Positions 32,677-44,399 of a stretch of 64,000 nucleotides of DNA are shown here, one piece after another. Every line of letters begins with the position of its first letter. The first letter of the stretch is position 1. The position numbers and the translations under genes are program-made. The notes under the pieces were generated by a model. That model did not search any database. It was given only the letters and a program-made list of their open reading frames with translations, and was not told the DNA's origin. This DNA is from Propionicimonas paludicola (GTDB taxonomy: Bacteria > Actinomycetota > Actinomycetes > Propionibacteriales > Propionibacteriaceae). The stretch covers positions 1,550,001 to 1,614,000 of the forward strand of contig NZ_PDJC01000001.1 in assembly GCF_002563675.1 (NCBI RefSeq), read 5' to 3'.

Positions 32677-33648
32677 TCAGGTGTAGAGCGACCCGGTGTT
32701 CACCACAGGTGTGGCTTGGCTGGAACTGCACAACACGACCAGCAGGTTCGAGACCATGGCAGCCTTGCGCTCCTCGTCCATGGTGACGATGTCGTCGGTC
32801 TCCAGCTGCCGCAGAGCGCCCTGGACCATGCTCACCGCACCCTCGACGATCTTCTCCCGCGCCGCGATCACCGCAGCCGCCTGCTGGCGCTGCAGCATGG
32901 CGTGGGCGATCTCCGGAGCGTAGGCGAGGCTGGAGATCCGGGCCTCGACAACCTCCAGGCCGGCGATCGAGATCCGCTCGGCGACCTCCTGGGCCAGTTC
33001 CTTGGCGACCAGGTCGGTCGAGCCGCGCAGCGACTCCTCGCCGGGTCCGGCGTTGTCGTAGGGGTGGCTGCTGGCCACGTGCCGCAGCGCTGACTCGGAC
33101 TGCACCCGGACGAAGTCGTCGTACTTCTCGACGGCGAAGGTGGCCTTGGCGGTGTCGGCCACCTGCCAGACGATGATGGCGGCGATGTTCACCGGGTTGC
33201 CGTCGGCGTCGTTGACCTTGAGCTCATTGGTCTCGAAGTTGCGGACCTTGACCGAGACCTTGCGTCCGATCACCAGCGGACGGGTCAGCTGCAGGCCGGG
33301 CTTGCGCAGCGTGCCGATGTAGCGGCCGAAGAACTGCAGCACCCGAGTGTCGCCGGGGCTGACTACGGTCAGCGCGGACGCCGCCAGGCTGCCCAACACG
33401 ATCAGCGCGGCACCGAGGAAGCCGAAGCCGGCACCACCCTTGCCGGCGTCGTCGAGGATGGCCGCCTGAATGATGGCCAGCACTCCCAGCACCAGCAGAC
33501 CAATGACCACCAGCAGGGCCACAGCGCCATTGGCGCTCCACGCCGCGCGTTCGGCCACGTCCACCCGCGCACCGTCATGCCCTACCGGAACCCCGGCCGG
33601 CTCGCCGCCCGCAGAGGCCTGATCGTCAAACCGAGTCTCTTCAGACAT
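32677..33648 (-). CDS. SPFH-domain membrane protein (slipin-like)
   Basis: 323 aa. A cytoplasmic N-terminal stretch of about 40 residues precedes two TM helices (about 42-65 and 74-96), then an SPFH domain: [63 protein letters not shown] and a helical end with [28 protein letters not shown] precedes the ATG. It forms an operon with the ribbon-helix-helix gene, a pairing seen in other actinobacteria. It differs from the NfeD-linked stomatin at 23870 by having two TM helices and a shorter coiled coil. Function unknown, probably membrane-domain organisation. Confidence 0.88.
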   Translation of the reverse strand: MSEETRFDDQASAGGEPAGVPVGHDGARVDVAERAAWSANGAVALLVVIGLLVLGVLAIIQAAILDDAGKGGAGFGFLGAALIVLGSLAASALTVVSPGDTRVLQFFGRYIGTLRKPGLQLTRPLVIGRKVSVKVRNFETNELKVNDADGNPVNIAAIIVWQVADTAKATFAVEKYDDFVRVQSESALRHVASSHPYDNAGPGEESLRGSTDLVAKELAQEVAERISIAGLEVVEARISSLAYAPEIAHAMLQRQQAAAVIAAREKIVEGAVSMVQGALRQLETDDIVTMDEERKAAMVSNLLVVLCSSSQATPVVNTGSLYT

Positions 33649-33672
33649 CGGACCACTCCTTCATGAGAAAAC

Positions 33673-33694
33673 TGATATCTAAGTGATATCACTT
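33673..33694 (-). promoter_or_regulatory. Palindromic operator upstream of the SPFH-RHH operon
   Basis: AAGTGATATCACTT (33681-33694) is a perfect 14-bp palindrome; TGATATC also occurs at 33673-33679, one helical turn (11 bp) from the copy at 33684-33690. It lies 25-46 bp before the SPFH start, in a likely promoter. A candidate site for the co-encoded ribbon-helix-helix protein. Confidence 0.65.
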
Positions 33695-34130
33695 TTTAGT
33701 GGAGCTATCAACGCGATCAGCCCCGACCTCCCCCAACAGACCGCAAGCTGTGAGTTACCCGGCGATGTCGCCGCTCAACTCACAGCCTGTGAGGGTCTGC
33801 GGCGACGTCCGAGGTGTGTGCACCACAAGAGATCGCCTGACCATGAGCAGGCGACGGGATTTGCGCTCTCGATGCCCGGATCTGGGTTCAGTGGCCTCGC
33901 TCAGAACGTCGACCCTGCAGATCCGATCATGGCGCGGCACCGCCGACTCGCTCGCCGGCCCGCGGCCCGAGCCGTTCAACGTCACGTAGCGGCATACCGC
34001 AACGCAAGCGCACTGACGTGCCGCGAACTGCACCGATCACGCCGCTGCGGCGTGCGCCGAGAACACAGTTGGAGCCACGTCCGCGGGCGCCGTCATGGTC
34101 TCGAACACCGCCTGCGCCGGAGGCGAGTCC
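33695..34130. other. 436-bp intergenic stretch with nested hairpin, no credible gene
   Basis: GCTGTGAGTT (33747-33756) pairs exactly with AACTCACAGC (33777-33786), enclosing GGCGA/TCGCC; this may end the SUF operon transcript. CTGTGAG recurs at 33787-33793 with further similarity. The remainder (33800-34130) has open frames but no SD, start or recognisable protein; it looks noncoding or a decayed remnant. Confidence 0.5.
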
Positions 34131-34505
34131 TTACAGGTTGTAGCCGATCGAACGCAGCTGCTCGCGGCCATCCTCGGTGATCATCTCCAGGCTCCACGGC
34201 GGCAGCCAGACCCAGTTGATCGTGACCGAGTTCACCAGGCCGTCCAGAGCCAGCTGAGTGTTGTACTCCAGCTGGTCGGTCAGCGGGCAGGTCGGTGAGG
34301 TCAGGGTCATGTCGATGGTGGTGTTTGCCTCATCGTCGATGGTCACCCCGTAGACCAGGCCAAGGTCAACGACGTTCACCATCAGCTCCGGGTCGACGAC
34401 GTCCTTCATGGCCTCGAGGATGTCGTCCTCACTGGGCCGCGCGCTCAGCACGGAGTCGGGAAAACTGTCCTGCACCAGATCGGACGGACGGACGGACTCA
34501 GTCAT
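34131..34505 (-). CDS. sufT: SufT-like metal-sulfur cluster assembly factor (DUF59/MIP18)
   Basis: 124 aa from ATG 34505 (MTESVRPSD), 2 nt after the sufU stop. DUF59 marks: DPELMVNVVDLGLVYGV and TSPTCPLTDQLEY (the conserved Cys). It assists maturation of Fe-S proteins and closes the SUF operon. A longer frame upstream is rejected because it overlaps sufU and lacks family similarity. Confidence 0.93.
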   Translation of the reverse strand: MTESVRPSDLVQDSFPDSVLSARPSEDDILEAMKDVVDPELMVNVVDLGLVYGVTIDDEANTTIDMTLTSPTCPLTDQLEYNTQLALDGLVNSVTINWVWLPPWSLEMITEDGREQLRSIGYNL

Positions 34506-34507
34506 CT

Positions 34508-34966
34508 TCACTCCTGCCCTTGGCGGCCGCCGGCCGCCTGGATCGCCGCGTCCTTGAATGCGGACCAGCCCAACAACGCACACTTCACCCGAGCCGGGAA
34601 CTTGGCCACTCCGACGAAGGCGATTCCGTCTTCCAGCCGATCCTCATCGGGTTCGATCTCACCTCGGGAGTGCATCATCTCGGTGAACTCCTGCTGGAGG
34701 CTCATGGCCTCGGCCACCGACTTGCCGATCACCAGGTCGGACATCACCGAAGTGGACGCCTGCGAGATTGAACAGCCGACCGCCTCGTAGGAGACGTCGG
34801 TGATCCGGTCGCCGTCCAGAGCCAGCCGGAGCAGAATCTCGTCGCCGCAGGTCGGGTTCACGTGGGTCACCTGCGCCTGATAGGGGTCGCGCAGTCCACT
34901 GTGATGCTTGGCCTTGTAGTGATCGAGGATGATCTCGGCGTACATGGCCTCGACCTCGTTGCTCAT
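34508..34966 (-). CDS. sufU: SUF scaffold / sulfur acceptor SufU
   Basis: 152 aa. The three metal-binding cysteines are present: PTCGDE (Cys40), VGCSISQAS (about 65) and RVKCALLGW (about 128), with the SufU-type insertion before the last one. In Gram-positive bacteria SufU accepts sulfur from SufS, usually via zinc. Its ATG overlaps the sufS stop by 4 nt. SD is within sufS. Confidence 0.95.
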   Translation of the reverse strand: MSNEVEAMYAEIILDHYKAKHHSGLRDPYQAQVTHVNPTCGDEILLRLALDGDRITDVSYEAVGCSISQASTSVMSDLVIGKSVAEAMSLQQEFTEMMHSRGEIEPDEDRLEDGIAFVGVAKFPARVKCALLGWSAFKDAAIQAAGGRQGQE

Positions 34967-36261
34967 CGCTTTCCTCCGAAGAAGTCGCGGACGTAGGCCA
35001 GCCCCTCGGCGAGGGCGTCGATCTCGGTGGTGGTCGTGTACAGATACAGCGACGCCCGGGTGGACGCGGTGATCCCCAGCCGTTCGTGCAGCGGACGCGC
35101 ACAGTGGTGGCCGCCACGCACGGCGATCCCCCGCGCATCCAGGAACTGCATCACGTCATGCGGATGGATCTGCTCACCGTCATCGGTGGCCAGGGTGAAC
35201 GAGATCGCTCCGCCCCGCTCATGGGCATCGCTGGGCCCGAGCAGCCGGACGCCGGGCTCGGCACCCAGCCGAGCCAGCGCATAGGCGGTCAGATGCTCCT
35301 CGTGGGCGGCGATGGCGTCCATCCCGACGGAAGTGAGGTAATCGACAGCAGCCGACAGTCCGACAGCCTCGGCGATCGGCTGCGTGCCGGCCTCGAAGCG
35401 GTGCGGCGGACGGGCGTAGGTGGACCCGGTCATCCGGACCACCTCGATCATCTCGCCACCGCCGAGGAACGGCGGCAGGGTCTCGAGCAGCTCGTAGCGT
35501 CCCCAGATCGCCCCGATCCCGGTGGGGCCGAGCATCTTGTGGCCGGTGAACGCCATCAGGTCGGCTCCCAGCTCGGCGACCGAGGTCGGCCGCTGCGGGA
35601 CGCCCTGAGCGCCGTCCACCACCATCACCGCACCGACCCGATGGGCCTGATCGGCGATCTGCCGGATCGGGTTCACCGTGCCCAGCACGTTGGAGACCCA
35701 GGCGATCGAAACGATCTTGGTGCGCTCGTTGATCAGGTTCTCGGCCTCGGCCTTGGCCAGATCGAGCCGGCCGTCGTCGGTGATATCGAACCAGCGCAGC
35801 ACGGCCCCGGTGCGCTGCGCGAGCATTTGCCAGGGGACGATGTTGGAGTGGTGCTCCAGCACCGAGATGACGATCTCGTCGCCGGGCTTCAGCGAAGCGC
35901 CCAGCGTGTGCGCGGCCAGGTTCAGCGCCTCGGACGCGTTCTTGGTGAAGGCCACCTCCTCGGGCCGAGCCGCGCCGATGAAGCCGGCCAGCTTCGTCCG
36001 GGACGCCTCGAAGGCCTCGGTGGCCTCGGCACCCAGGGTGTGCATGGCCCGGGACACGTTGGCGTTGTGCTCGGCCAAATGCTCGCTGACCGCCTCGATC
36101 ACCGAGCGCGGCTTCTGGGACGTGTTCGCCGAGTCCAGGTAGACCAGCGGCTGCCCGCCGACCTCCCGGGACAGGATCGGGAAGTCGGCGCGCAGGGCAG
36201 CGACGTCGTAGCCGTTGCCGAGAGGCTCGGCAACGGCTGTGGTCAGCTGCGACTCAGGCAT
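34963..36261 (-). CDS. sufS: SufS-type cysteine desulfurase
   Basis: 432 aa. Class V PLP aminotransferase fold: PLP Lys in AFTGHKMLGPTG, VDGAQGVPQ (His-to-Gln-type region), NIVPWQM after LEHHS, and the reactive Cys in RGGHHCARP near residue 380. It removes sulfur from cysteine and hands it to SufU. Start overlaps sufC by 8 nt. The extended N-terminus of about 20 residues is not conserved. Confidence 0.95.
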   Translation of the reverse strand: MPESQLTTAVAEPLGNGYDVAALRADFPILSREVGGQPLVYLDSANTSQKPRSVIEAVSEHLAEHNANVSRAMHTLGAEATEAFEASRTKLAGFIGAARPEEVAFTKNASEALNLAAHTLGASLKPGDEIVISVLEHHSNIVPWQMLAQRTGAVLRWFDITDDGRLDLAKAEAENLINERTKIVSIAWVSNVLGTVNPIRQIADQAHRVGAVMVVDGAQGVPQRPTSVAELGADLMAFTGHKMLGPTGIGAIWGRYELLETLPPFLGGGEMIEVVRMTGSTYARPPHRFEAGTQPIAEAVGLSAAVDYLTSVGMDAIAAHEEHLTAYALARLGAEPGVRLLGPSDAHERGGAISFTLATDDGEQIHPHDVMQFLDARGIAVRGGHHCARPLHERLGITASTRASLYLYTTTTEIDALAEGLAYVRDFFGGKR

Positions 36262-37021
36262 CGACCTTGGCGGCCTGAACGAACTTGTCGTATCCGGAGA
36301 TCTCGAGCTGGTCGGCCAGCTCGGCGCCGCCCTCTTCGACGATCCGCCCGTCCACGAAGACGTGAACGAAGTCCGGCTTGATGTAGTTCAGGATCCGCGT
36401 GTAGTGGGTGATCAGCAGCACGCCGCGATCGCCGGCCTCGGTGAACCGGTTGACGCCCTCGCTGACGATCCGCAGCGCGTCGATGTCCAGGCCGGAGTCG
36501 GTCTCGTCCAGGATCGCGAACTTCGGCGCCAGCAGCTCGAGCTGGGCGATCTCGTTGCGCTTCTTCTCGCCACCGGAGAAGCCCTCGTTCAGCGAACGAG
36601 CGGCGAAGGTGCCGTCCAGGCCGACCTTCTCCAGGGCGGCGTTGACGTCCTTGACCCAGGTGCGCACCTTCGGAGCCTCACCCGACAGCGCGGTCTTGGC
36701 GGTGCGCAGGAAGTTGGCCACCGAGACGCCGGGCACCTCGATCGGGTACTGCATGGCCAGGAACAGCCCGGCCTTGGCCCGCTGATCGACGCTGAGCTCG
36801 GTGAGCTCCACGCCGTCCAGGGTCACCGAGCCGGACGTGATGGTGTACTTCGGGTGGCCGGCGATCGAGTAGGCCAGGGTGGACTTGCCGGAGCCGTTCG
36901 GACCCATGATCGCGTGCACTTCACCGGTGGCGACAGTGAGGTTGACCCCCTTGAGGATCTCCTTGGGGCCGCTCTCGGTCTCGACCTCCACGTGGAGGTT
37001 GCTGATGACCAGTTCTGACAT
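36254..37021 (-). CDS. sufC: Fe-S assembly ATPase SufC
   Basis: 255 aa. ABC-type ATPase: Walker A GPNGSGKSTL, signature FSGGEKKRNEI, Walker B FAILDETDSGLDID and switch LLITHYTRIL, all in the SufC form. It binds SufB-SufD and drives the scaffold's conformational change. It abuts the Rieske gene directly and overlaps sufS by 8 nt. Confidence 0.96.
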   Translation of the reverse strand: MSELVISNLHVEVETESGPKEILKGVNLTVATGEVHAIMGPNGSGKSTLAYSIAGHPKYTITSGSVTLDGVELTELSVDQRAKAGLFLAMQYPIEVPGVSVANFLRTAKTALSGEAPKVRTWVKDVNAALEKVGLDGTFAARSLNEGFSGGEKKRNEIAQLELLAPKFAILDETDSGLDIDALRIVSEGVNRFTEAGDRGVLLITHYTRILNYIKPDFVHVFVDGRIVEEGGAELADQLEISGYDKFVQAAKVDA

Positions 37022-37357
37022 TCACTGCTCCTGAGTCTGAATGGGATTATCGGGGTCGATGAGGATCTGGTCGCCGTCCACCCGCACCGGGTAGACCGCG
37101 ACGGGCTGGGTGGCCGGAAGCTCCAGCGGCCAGCCGGTACGAAGGTCGAAACGCGAGCCGTGCATGTAGCACTCCAGGGTGCAGCCCTCGACGTCACCGT
37201 CGCTGAGCGGTACCTCGGCGTGCGAGCACACGTCCTGGATGGCGAACACGCCTTCGCTGGTGTTCACCACCGCATAGGGCCAGGCCCGGTCGAGCTCGAC
37301 CGAGATGGCCTTGCCAACCGGCACGTCGGCCAGCGCACACGCGCGGACGAAGCTCAC
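37022..37357 (-). CDS. Rieske [2Fe-2S] ferredoxin-like protein of the SUF operon
   Basis: 111 aa. A Rieske cluster motif is complete: CSH (about 43-45) and CYMH (about 62-65), spaced by 16 residues, followed by GSRFDLRTG. Such small ferredoxin subunits are standard between sufD and sufC in actinobacterial SUF operons and may supply electrons for cluster assembly. It is abutted by sufC with no gap and overlaps sufD by 4 nt. Confidence 0.93.
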   Translation of the reverse strand: MSFVRACALADVPVGKAISVELDRAWPYAVVNTSEGVFAIQDVCSHAEVPLSDGDVEGCTLECYMHGSRFDLRTGWPLELPATQPVAVYPVRVDGDQILIDPDNPIQTQEQ

Positions 37358-38535
37358 GAGGTCACCGCCTCCGGGGTGCCGACCACCAGCTCTAGTTCCT
37401 TCTCGACGGCGGCCAGGAGCCGCTGCTCGACCTCAGGAACGCCGACCCGGCGGATGATGTCGACGAAGAAGCCGTGGACGACCAGGCGGCGCGCCTCGTC
37501 CTCGGGGATGCCCCGGGAGCGCAGGTAGAACAGCTGCTCGTCGTCGAAGCGTCCGGTGGTCGAGGAGTGCCCGGCGCCTTCGATCTGGCCCGTCTCGATC
37601 TCCAGGTTCGGCACCGAATCGGCACGGCAGCCGTCGGTCAGCACCAGGTTCTTGTTGCTCTCGTAGGTGTTGATCCCCTCAGCCACCTTGCGGATCAGCA
37701 CATCGCCGACCCAGACCGAGTGGGCGTCCTGGCCTTGCAGGGCGCCGCGGTAATCCACCTTGCTACGGGTGCTGGGCTGGTTGTGGTCGACGAACATCCG
37801 GTGCTCGATGTGCTGGCCGGCGTCGACGAAGTACAGGCCGAACTGCTCCAACTCGCCGCCGGGGCCGTCGTACTCGGCGGTCTCGACCAGGCGAACCAGA
37901 TCGCCACCGAGGCTGGCGGCCACGGTGCGCACTCGGGCGTCCCGGCCGATCCGCATCCCGATGTGACCCAGGTGGACGGTGTCGGCGGCCCAGTCCTGCA
38001 GGCCCACGAAGTTCAGGTTGGCGCCGTCGCCGACCAGCAGCGAGACGCTGGACACGTAGCGCACCGAGCCGGTGTGCCGCAGCACGATGGTGGCACCGGC
38101 ATTGGCGCCGATCCGGAAGATCACCTGCCCATAGACGGTGGCTGTCGGATCGTCACCGCTCAGCTCGATCACCAGCGGCTCGTCCAGCTCGACGCCGGGC
38201 GCCACGTCGAACAGCACCGCCCCCCCGGCCTGGGCCACGGCCAGAGCGGACGGACGGTCCACCGGCGCCGGGACGCCGAGCGCGATGGCGGCCGCGGTGT
38301 CCAGCTCGCTGCGGGTCACTCCGGCCGGAGAGTTGGCACTCCAGTTCAGGTGCGCCTGGCTCGGCAGCCCGTCCAGCAGGCCGTGCAGTCGGCGCAGCGG
38401 GGTGAACCGCCACACCTCCTCGCGTCCGTTCGGCACCGGATGATCGGCCAGGTCGAAGGACGCCACCGGATGCAGGTGGGAGGCCACCGTCTCTACGGCT
38501 TCGGCCACGTTGGGAACAGCAGTCGTCACAGTCAT
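37354..38535 (-). CDS. sufD: Fe-S scaffold component SufD
   Basis: 393 aa. Right-handed beta-helix core of the SufB/D family, with EVWRFTPLRRL at the N-terminus, SVSLLVGDGANLNF in the middle, and the conserved C-terminal region GALQGQDAHSVWVGDVLI, TYESNKNLVLTDGCRADSVPNLEIE, and RSRGIPEDEARRLVVHGFF. It pairs with SufB to form the scaffold complex. It follows sufB by 25 nt and overlaps the Rieske gene by 4 nt. Confidence 0.95.
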   Translation of the reverse strand: MTVTTAVPNVAEAVETVASHLHPVASFDLADHPVPNGREEVWRFTPLRRLHGLLDGLPSQAHLNWSANSPAGVTRSELDTAAAIALGVPAPVDRPSALAVAQAGGAVLFDVAPGVELDEPLVIELSGDDPTATVYGQVIFRIGANAGATIVLRHTGSVRYVSSVSLLVGDGANLNFVGLQDWAADTVHLGHIGMRIGRDARVRTVAASLGGDLVRLVETAEYDGPGGELEQFGLYFVDAGQHIEHRMFVDHNQPSTRSKVDYRGALQGQDAHSVWVGDVLIRKVAEGINTYESNKNLVLTDGCRADSVPNLEIETGQIEGAGHSSTTGRFDDEQLFYLRSRGIPEDEARRLVVHGFFVDIIRRVGVPEVEQRLLAAVEKELELVVGTPEAVTS

Positions 38536-38560
38536 CTTTCTTGATCCACCGTCCGCGGGC

Positions 38561-40003
38561 TCAGCCCACGGCCCCTTCCATCTGGAGTTCGATCAACCGG
38601 TTGAGCTCGAGTGCGTACTCCATGGGCAGCTCGCGGGCGATCGGCTCGACGAAGCCGCGCACGATCATGGCCATCGCCTCGTCCTCGCCCATTCCGCGGC
38701 TCATCAGGTAGAACAGCTGATCGTCGCTCACCTTGGAGACGGTGGCCTCGTGGGCCATCGAGACATCGTCCTCGCGGACGTCCACATAGGGATAGGTGTC
38801 GGAGCGGGAGATGGTGTCCACCAGCAGCGCGTCGCACTTCACCGAGGACGCCGAGTGGTGCGCACCCTCCTGGACCTGAACCAGGCCGCGGTAGGAGGAG
38901 CGTCCACCCGAGCGGGCCACCGACTTGGAGATGATCGAGCTCGACGTGTACGGCGCCGCGTGCACCATCTTCGAGCCGGCGTCCTGGTGCTGGCCCTCGC
39001 CGGCGAAGGCGATCGACAGCGTCTCACCGCGGGAGTGTTCGCCCAGCAGGTAGACGGCCGGGTACTTCATGGTCACCTTGGAGCCGATGTTGCCGTCGAT
39101 CCACTCCATGGTGGCTCCGGCCTCACAGGTGGCCCGCTTGGTGACCAGGTTGTACACATTGGTCGACCAGTTCTGGATGGTCGTGTACCGAACCCGGGCG
39201 TTCTTCTTCACGATGATCTCGACCACCGCGGAGTGCAGCGAGTCCGAGGAGTAGATCGGCGCCGTGCAGCCTTCGACGTAATGGACGTAGCTGCCCTCGT
39301 CGGCGATGATCAGGGTCCGCTCGAACTGGCCCATGTTCTCGGTGTTGATCCGGAAGTATGCCTGCAGCGGGATGCTGACGTGGACGCCCTTGGGCACGTA
39401 GATGAACGAGCCGCCCGACCAGACCGCAGAGTTCAGCGCGGCGAACTTGTTGTCGCCCACCGGAATCACCGAAGCGAAGTACTCCTCGAACAGCTCGGGG
39501 TACTCCTTCAGGCCAGTGTCGGTGTCCAGGAAGATGACGCCCTGACGCTCCAGCTCCTCGTTGATCTTGTGGTAGACCACCTCGGACTCGTACTGGGCGG
39601 CCACCCCGGCCACCAGCCGCATCTTCTCGGCCTCGGGAATGCCGAGCCGGTCGTAGGTGCGCTTGATGTCGTCGGGCAGGTCGTCCCAGGACTGGGCCTG
39701 CTTCTCGGTGGAGCGGACGAAGTACTTGATGTTGTCGAAGTCGATCCCGGACAGGTCGGCACCCCAGGTCGGCATCGGCTTGCGCTCGTAGAGCTTCAGC
39801 GACTTCAGCCGGGTGTTCAGCATCCACTCCGGCTCGTTCTTCAGCGCCGAGATGTTGCGGACCACGTCCTCGTTCAGGCCGCGCTTGGCATGGCTGCCGG
39901 CCGAGTCGGAGTCACGCCAGCCGTACTGGTAGCTGCCCAGCGCCGACAGATGCTCGTCCTGGGTTTGGCCGAGTCCCGGGGCCGTGGGAGTTGCAGAGGT
40001 CAT
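38561..40003 (-). CDS. sufB: Fe-S scaffold component SufB
   Basis: 480 aa from ATG 40003 ([10 protein letters not shown]); an open extension to 40069 lies inside sufR and is rejected. SufB marks: [40 protein letters not shown]-type segment and [20 protein letters not shown] with catalytic-like Cys, then [16 protein letters not shown]. No intein. It overlaps the sufR stop by 4 nt. Confidence 0.96.
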   Translation of the reverse strand: MTSATPTAPGLGQTQDEHLSALGSYQYGWRDSDSAGSHAKRGLNEDVVRNISALKNEPEWMLNTRLKSLKLYERKPMPTWGADLSGIDFDNIKYFVRSTEKQAQSWDDLPDDIKRTYDRLGIPEAEKMRLVAGVAAQYESEVVYHKINEELERQGVIFLDTDTGLKEYPELFEEYFASVIPVGDNKFAALNSAVWSGGSFIYVPKGVHVSIPLQAYFRINTENMGQFERTLIIADEGSYVHYVEGCTAPIYSSDSLHSAVVEIIVKKNARVRYTTIQNWSTNVYNLVTKRATCEAGATMEWIDGNIGSKVTMKYPAVYLLGEHSRGETLSIAFAGEGQHQDAGSKMVHAAPYTSSSIISKSVARSGGRSSYRGLVQVQEGAHHSASSVKCDALLVDTISRSDTYPYVDVREDDVSMAHEATVSKVSDDQLFYLMSRGMGEDEAMAMIVRGFVEPIARELPMEYALELNRLIELQMEGAVG

Positions 40004-40719
40004 GACTGCGAGCCTTTCTTGCGAGCGGAATCCGCTGACACCACCGGATGCGGCACGTGGGTGGTACACACCCCGTCGCCGTGAGCGATGGTGGCCAGCC
40101 GCTGGACGTGTGAATCGAGCAACCGGGCAAAGGTCCGGGTCTCCGCCTCACACAGTTGCGGGAACTCGGCCGCCACGTGAGCGACCGGGCAGTGGTACTG
40201 ACACAGCTGAACGCCGGACGGAACCGGTTGCAGCGAAGCGACGAAACCTTCGGCGGTCAACGCTTCCACCAACGCCTCAGCAGAGTCGCCGTATTCCGCA
40301 CGCAGTTCGGCGAACCGGGCTTCGACGGCGTCGGTCTGGCGGTTGGCGAACTCGTCCACGGCACTGGGACCGACCACTTCGGTCAAGTAGGTCAGCGCGC
40401 TGATCGCCAGATGGTCGTAGGCCTGGTAGAACTCGCCACGGCCGGCGTCGGTGAGCGCGAAGACCTTGGCCGGACGGCCCCGTCCGCGGTGACCGTAGAC
40501 CCGCTGCTGGCGACTGATCACCTGGCCGGTGCTCAGCAGCACCGTGAGATGCCGGCGCACGGCGGGGGCGGTCAAGCCCAACCGGTGGGCAAGATCATTG
40601 GCAGTGGAAGGCCCGTGCTGCAAGATGGAACGGGCCACGCGGGAGCGAGTCGAGGCGTCGTCTGCGTGTTGCGCCTCAGTGATCGCCTCTTCGGCGTCCA
40701 GCGTCGGCTCAGTTTTCAC
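40000..40719 (-). CDS. sufR: SufR-type Fe-S sensing transcriptional regulator
   Basis: 239 aa. ArsR/DeoR-like winged HTH near residues 28-90 ([27 protein letters not shown], then [16 protein letters not shown]), and a C-terminal cysteine cluster LCQYHC, QLCEAE and GVCTTH that holds a [4Fe-4S] cluster in SufR. It represses the suf operon when clusters are sufficient and is the operon's first gene. GTG 40719 is taken as start; no SD is visible, and the start may be leaderless. Confidence 0.93.
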   Translation of the reverse strand: MKTEPTLDAEEAITEAQHADDASTRSRVARSILQHGPSTANDLAHRLGLTAPAVRRHLTVLLSTGQVISRQQRVYGHRGRGRPAKVFALTDAGRGEFYQAYDHLAISALTYLTEVVGPSAVDEFANRQTDAVEARFAELRAEYGDSAEALVEALTAEGFVASLQPVPSGVQLCQYHCPVAHVAAEFPQLCEAETRTFARLLDSHVQRLATIAHGDGVCTTHVPHPVVSADSARKKGSQS

Positions 40720-40934
40720 AACACCATTCTTACCTTATTCACTGGCCGGACTCCAAGCCGGGTGACCAACACCTGGCCACAGCACATTTGCTCTGGCGGT
40801 CTGTACCACATCCACCAAATGGCCAGGTATGGGAAGAAGTGAGGTGGGCCGTAGAGTTCGCTCGGTGCTTCCGGTCGGGTCAACGGTGACCGGGCATCGC
40901 GCAACATAGGTACATAGCTAAAAGGAATCCACCA
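40720..40934. promoter_or_regulatory. Divergent promoter region sufR / hppA
   Basis: 215 bp. GGTCA-ACGG-TGACC (40878-40891) is an inverted repeat 44 nt before hppA. AAAGGA (40921-40926) is the SD of hppA. No clear SufR operator palindrome was recognised near sufR. Confidence 0.45.
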
Positions 40935-43451
<2,517 letters not shown>

Positions 43452-43476
43452 GTGGCCTAGCTGCTCACGAAATGCA

Positions 43477-43513
43477 GCTGGTGGCCCGGTCCCTTCGGGG
43501 TCGGGCCACCAGC
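43477..43513 (+). terminator. Rho-independent terminator after hppA
   Basis: 12-bp perfect stem GCTGGTGGCCCG (43477-43488) / CGGGCCACCAGC (43502-43513), inner CCC-TTCG-GGG, then CGTTTCT. Starts 25 nt after the hppA stop. Confidence 0.88.
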
Positions 43514-43585
43514 CGTTTCTGGGCCATCCGAGTGGCACGGGCAACAACCCGATGTGACACTCGGCGCGACCACTGGATTTGCGTC

Positions 43586-43591
43586 TAGGCT
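43586..43591 (+). promoter_or_regulatory. -10 element (TAGGCT) of the pgl leader ORF
   Basis: TAGGCT ends 7 nt before ATG 43599, the leaderless spacing seen repeatedly in this window. No clear -35. Confidence 0.5.
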
Positions 43592-43598
43592 GGTCGCT

Positions 43599-43658
43599 AT
43601 GGCATTTCTGAGGTCCTACGATCCGCTGGAATCGATCCGGCTGGGAAGAACCCGATGA
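43599..43658 (+). CDS. 19-codon leaderless micro-ORF overlapping pgl start
   Basis: ATG 43599 opens MAFLRSYDPLESIRLGRTR and stops at TGA 43656-43658, which overlaps the pgl ATG (ATGA). There is no SD; TAGGCT sits 7 nt upstream, so the transcript probably begins at this ATG. Translation would deliver ribosomes straight onto the pgl start. It is too short to classify, but the sequence is not repetitive and the overlap geometry suggests a real coupled leader rather than chance. Confidence 0.55.
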   Translation: MAFLRSYDPLESIRLGRTR

Positions 43659-44389
43659 GCGAACCCTGCCAGCTGATCCGCTACTGCAATCAGCCGGAGC
43701 TGGCCCGACGCGCCGCCGCCCGGCTGTTGGCCTCTCTGATCGAACTCCAGGCCGATGGGCGGGTGGCCCAGTTGTGCCTCACCGGCGGCAGAGCCGCCCT
43801 GGCCACCTACGCCGAGCTCGGCGAGCTCGTCCCCGGCTCCGCCCTGGATCCGTCCCGGCTGGAGCTGTGGTGGGGCGATGAGCGGTTCGTCCCGACCGAC
43901 GGCACCGATCGCAATGCCGGCCCCACGCTGGCCCTGCTGGCCCGGCACTTCCTGGTGGATCCGGCCCGCACCCATCCGATGCCCAGCGCGGACGGTCAGG
44001 TCGACGCGGCCGCGTCCGCAGCCACCTACGCCAAGGAACTGGGTGAGACCCGGTTCGACCTGTGCATCCTCGGCGTCGGTGTGGACGGAGAGGTGGCCGC
44101 CATCTTCCCCGGGCATCCCTCTGCAGAGCCCAGCACCCAGTCGGTGATCGGGGTCACCGACGCCCCCAAGGGGCCGCCAGAACGGATCAGCTTGACCATA
44201 GAGACGATCAACCGGTCTCGAGAGGTCTGGCTCCTGGCCAGTGGCCAGGAGAAGGCAGAAGTGGTCTCCAGGGCCGTCGCAGGGGACTCAGCGCTTCCTG
44301 CCGGACGGGTCAGCGGACGTCGCCGCACGCTGTGGCTGGTCGACGAGGCTGCAGCGGCCAAGCTCCCCTACTACGAGTGCTCGGCCTAG
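43655..44389 (+). CDS. pgl: 6-phosphogluconolactonase
   Basis: 244 aa. Family motifs: CLTGGRAALATY, LWWGDERFVPTDGTDRNAG, HPMPS and FDLCILGVGVDGEVAAIFPGHP. It hydrolyses 6-phosphogluconolactone in the oxidative pentose-phosphate pathway. ATG 43655 overlaps the stop of the 19-codon ORF. zwf and opcA, often adjacent in actinobacteria, are absent here. The end is 10 nt from the convergent rbpA gene. Confidence 0.93.
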   Translation: MSEPCQLIRYCNQPELARRAAARLLASLIELQADGRVAQLCLTGGRAALATYAELGELVPGSALDPSRLELWWGDERFVPTDGTDRNAGPTLALLARHFLVDPARTHPMPSADGQVDAAASAATYAKELGETRFDLCILGVGVDGEVAAIFPGHPSAEPSTQSVIGVTDAPKGPPERISLTIETINRSREVWLLASGQEKAEVVSRAVAGDSALPAGRVSGRRRTLWLVDEAAAAKLPYYECSA

Positions 44390-44399
44390 CTGCTGCCGA

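Noticed and set aside
32388-33648. Toxin-antitoxin module
   Set aside because: A ribbon-helix-helix protein is present but its partner is an SPFH membrane protein; no toxin family is recognisable.
33683-34180. 165-codon open frame in the gap after the SUF operon
   Set aside because: No SD or family resemblance; Arg-rich mixture typical of noncoding GC-rich DNA.
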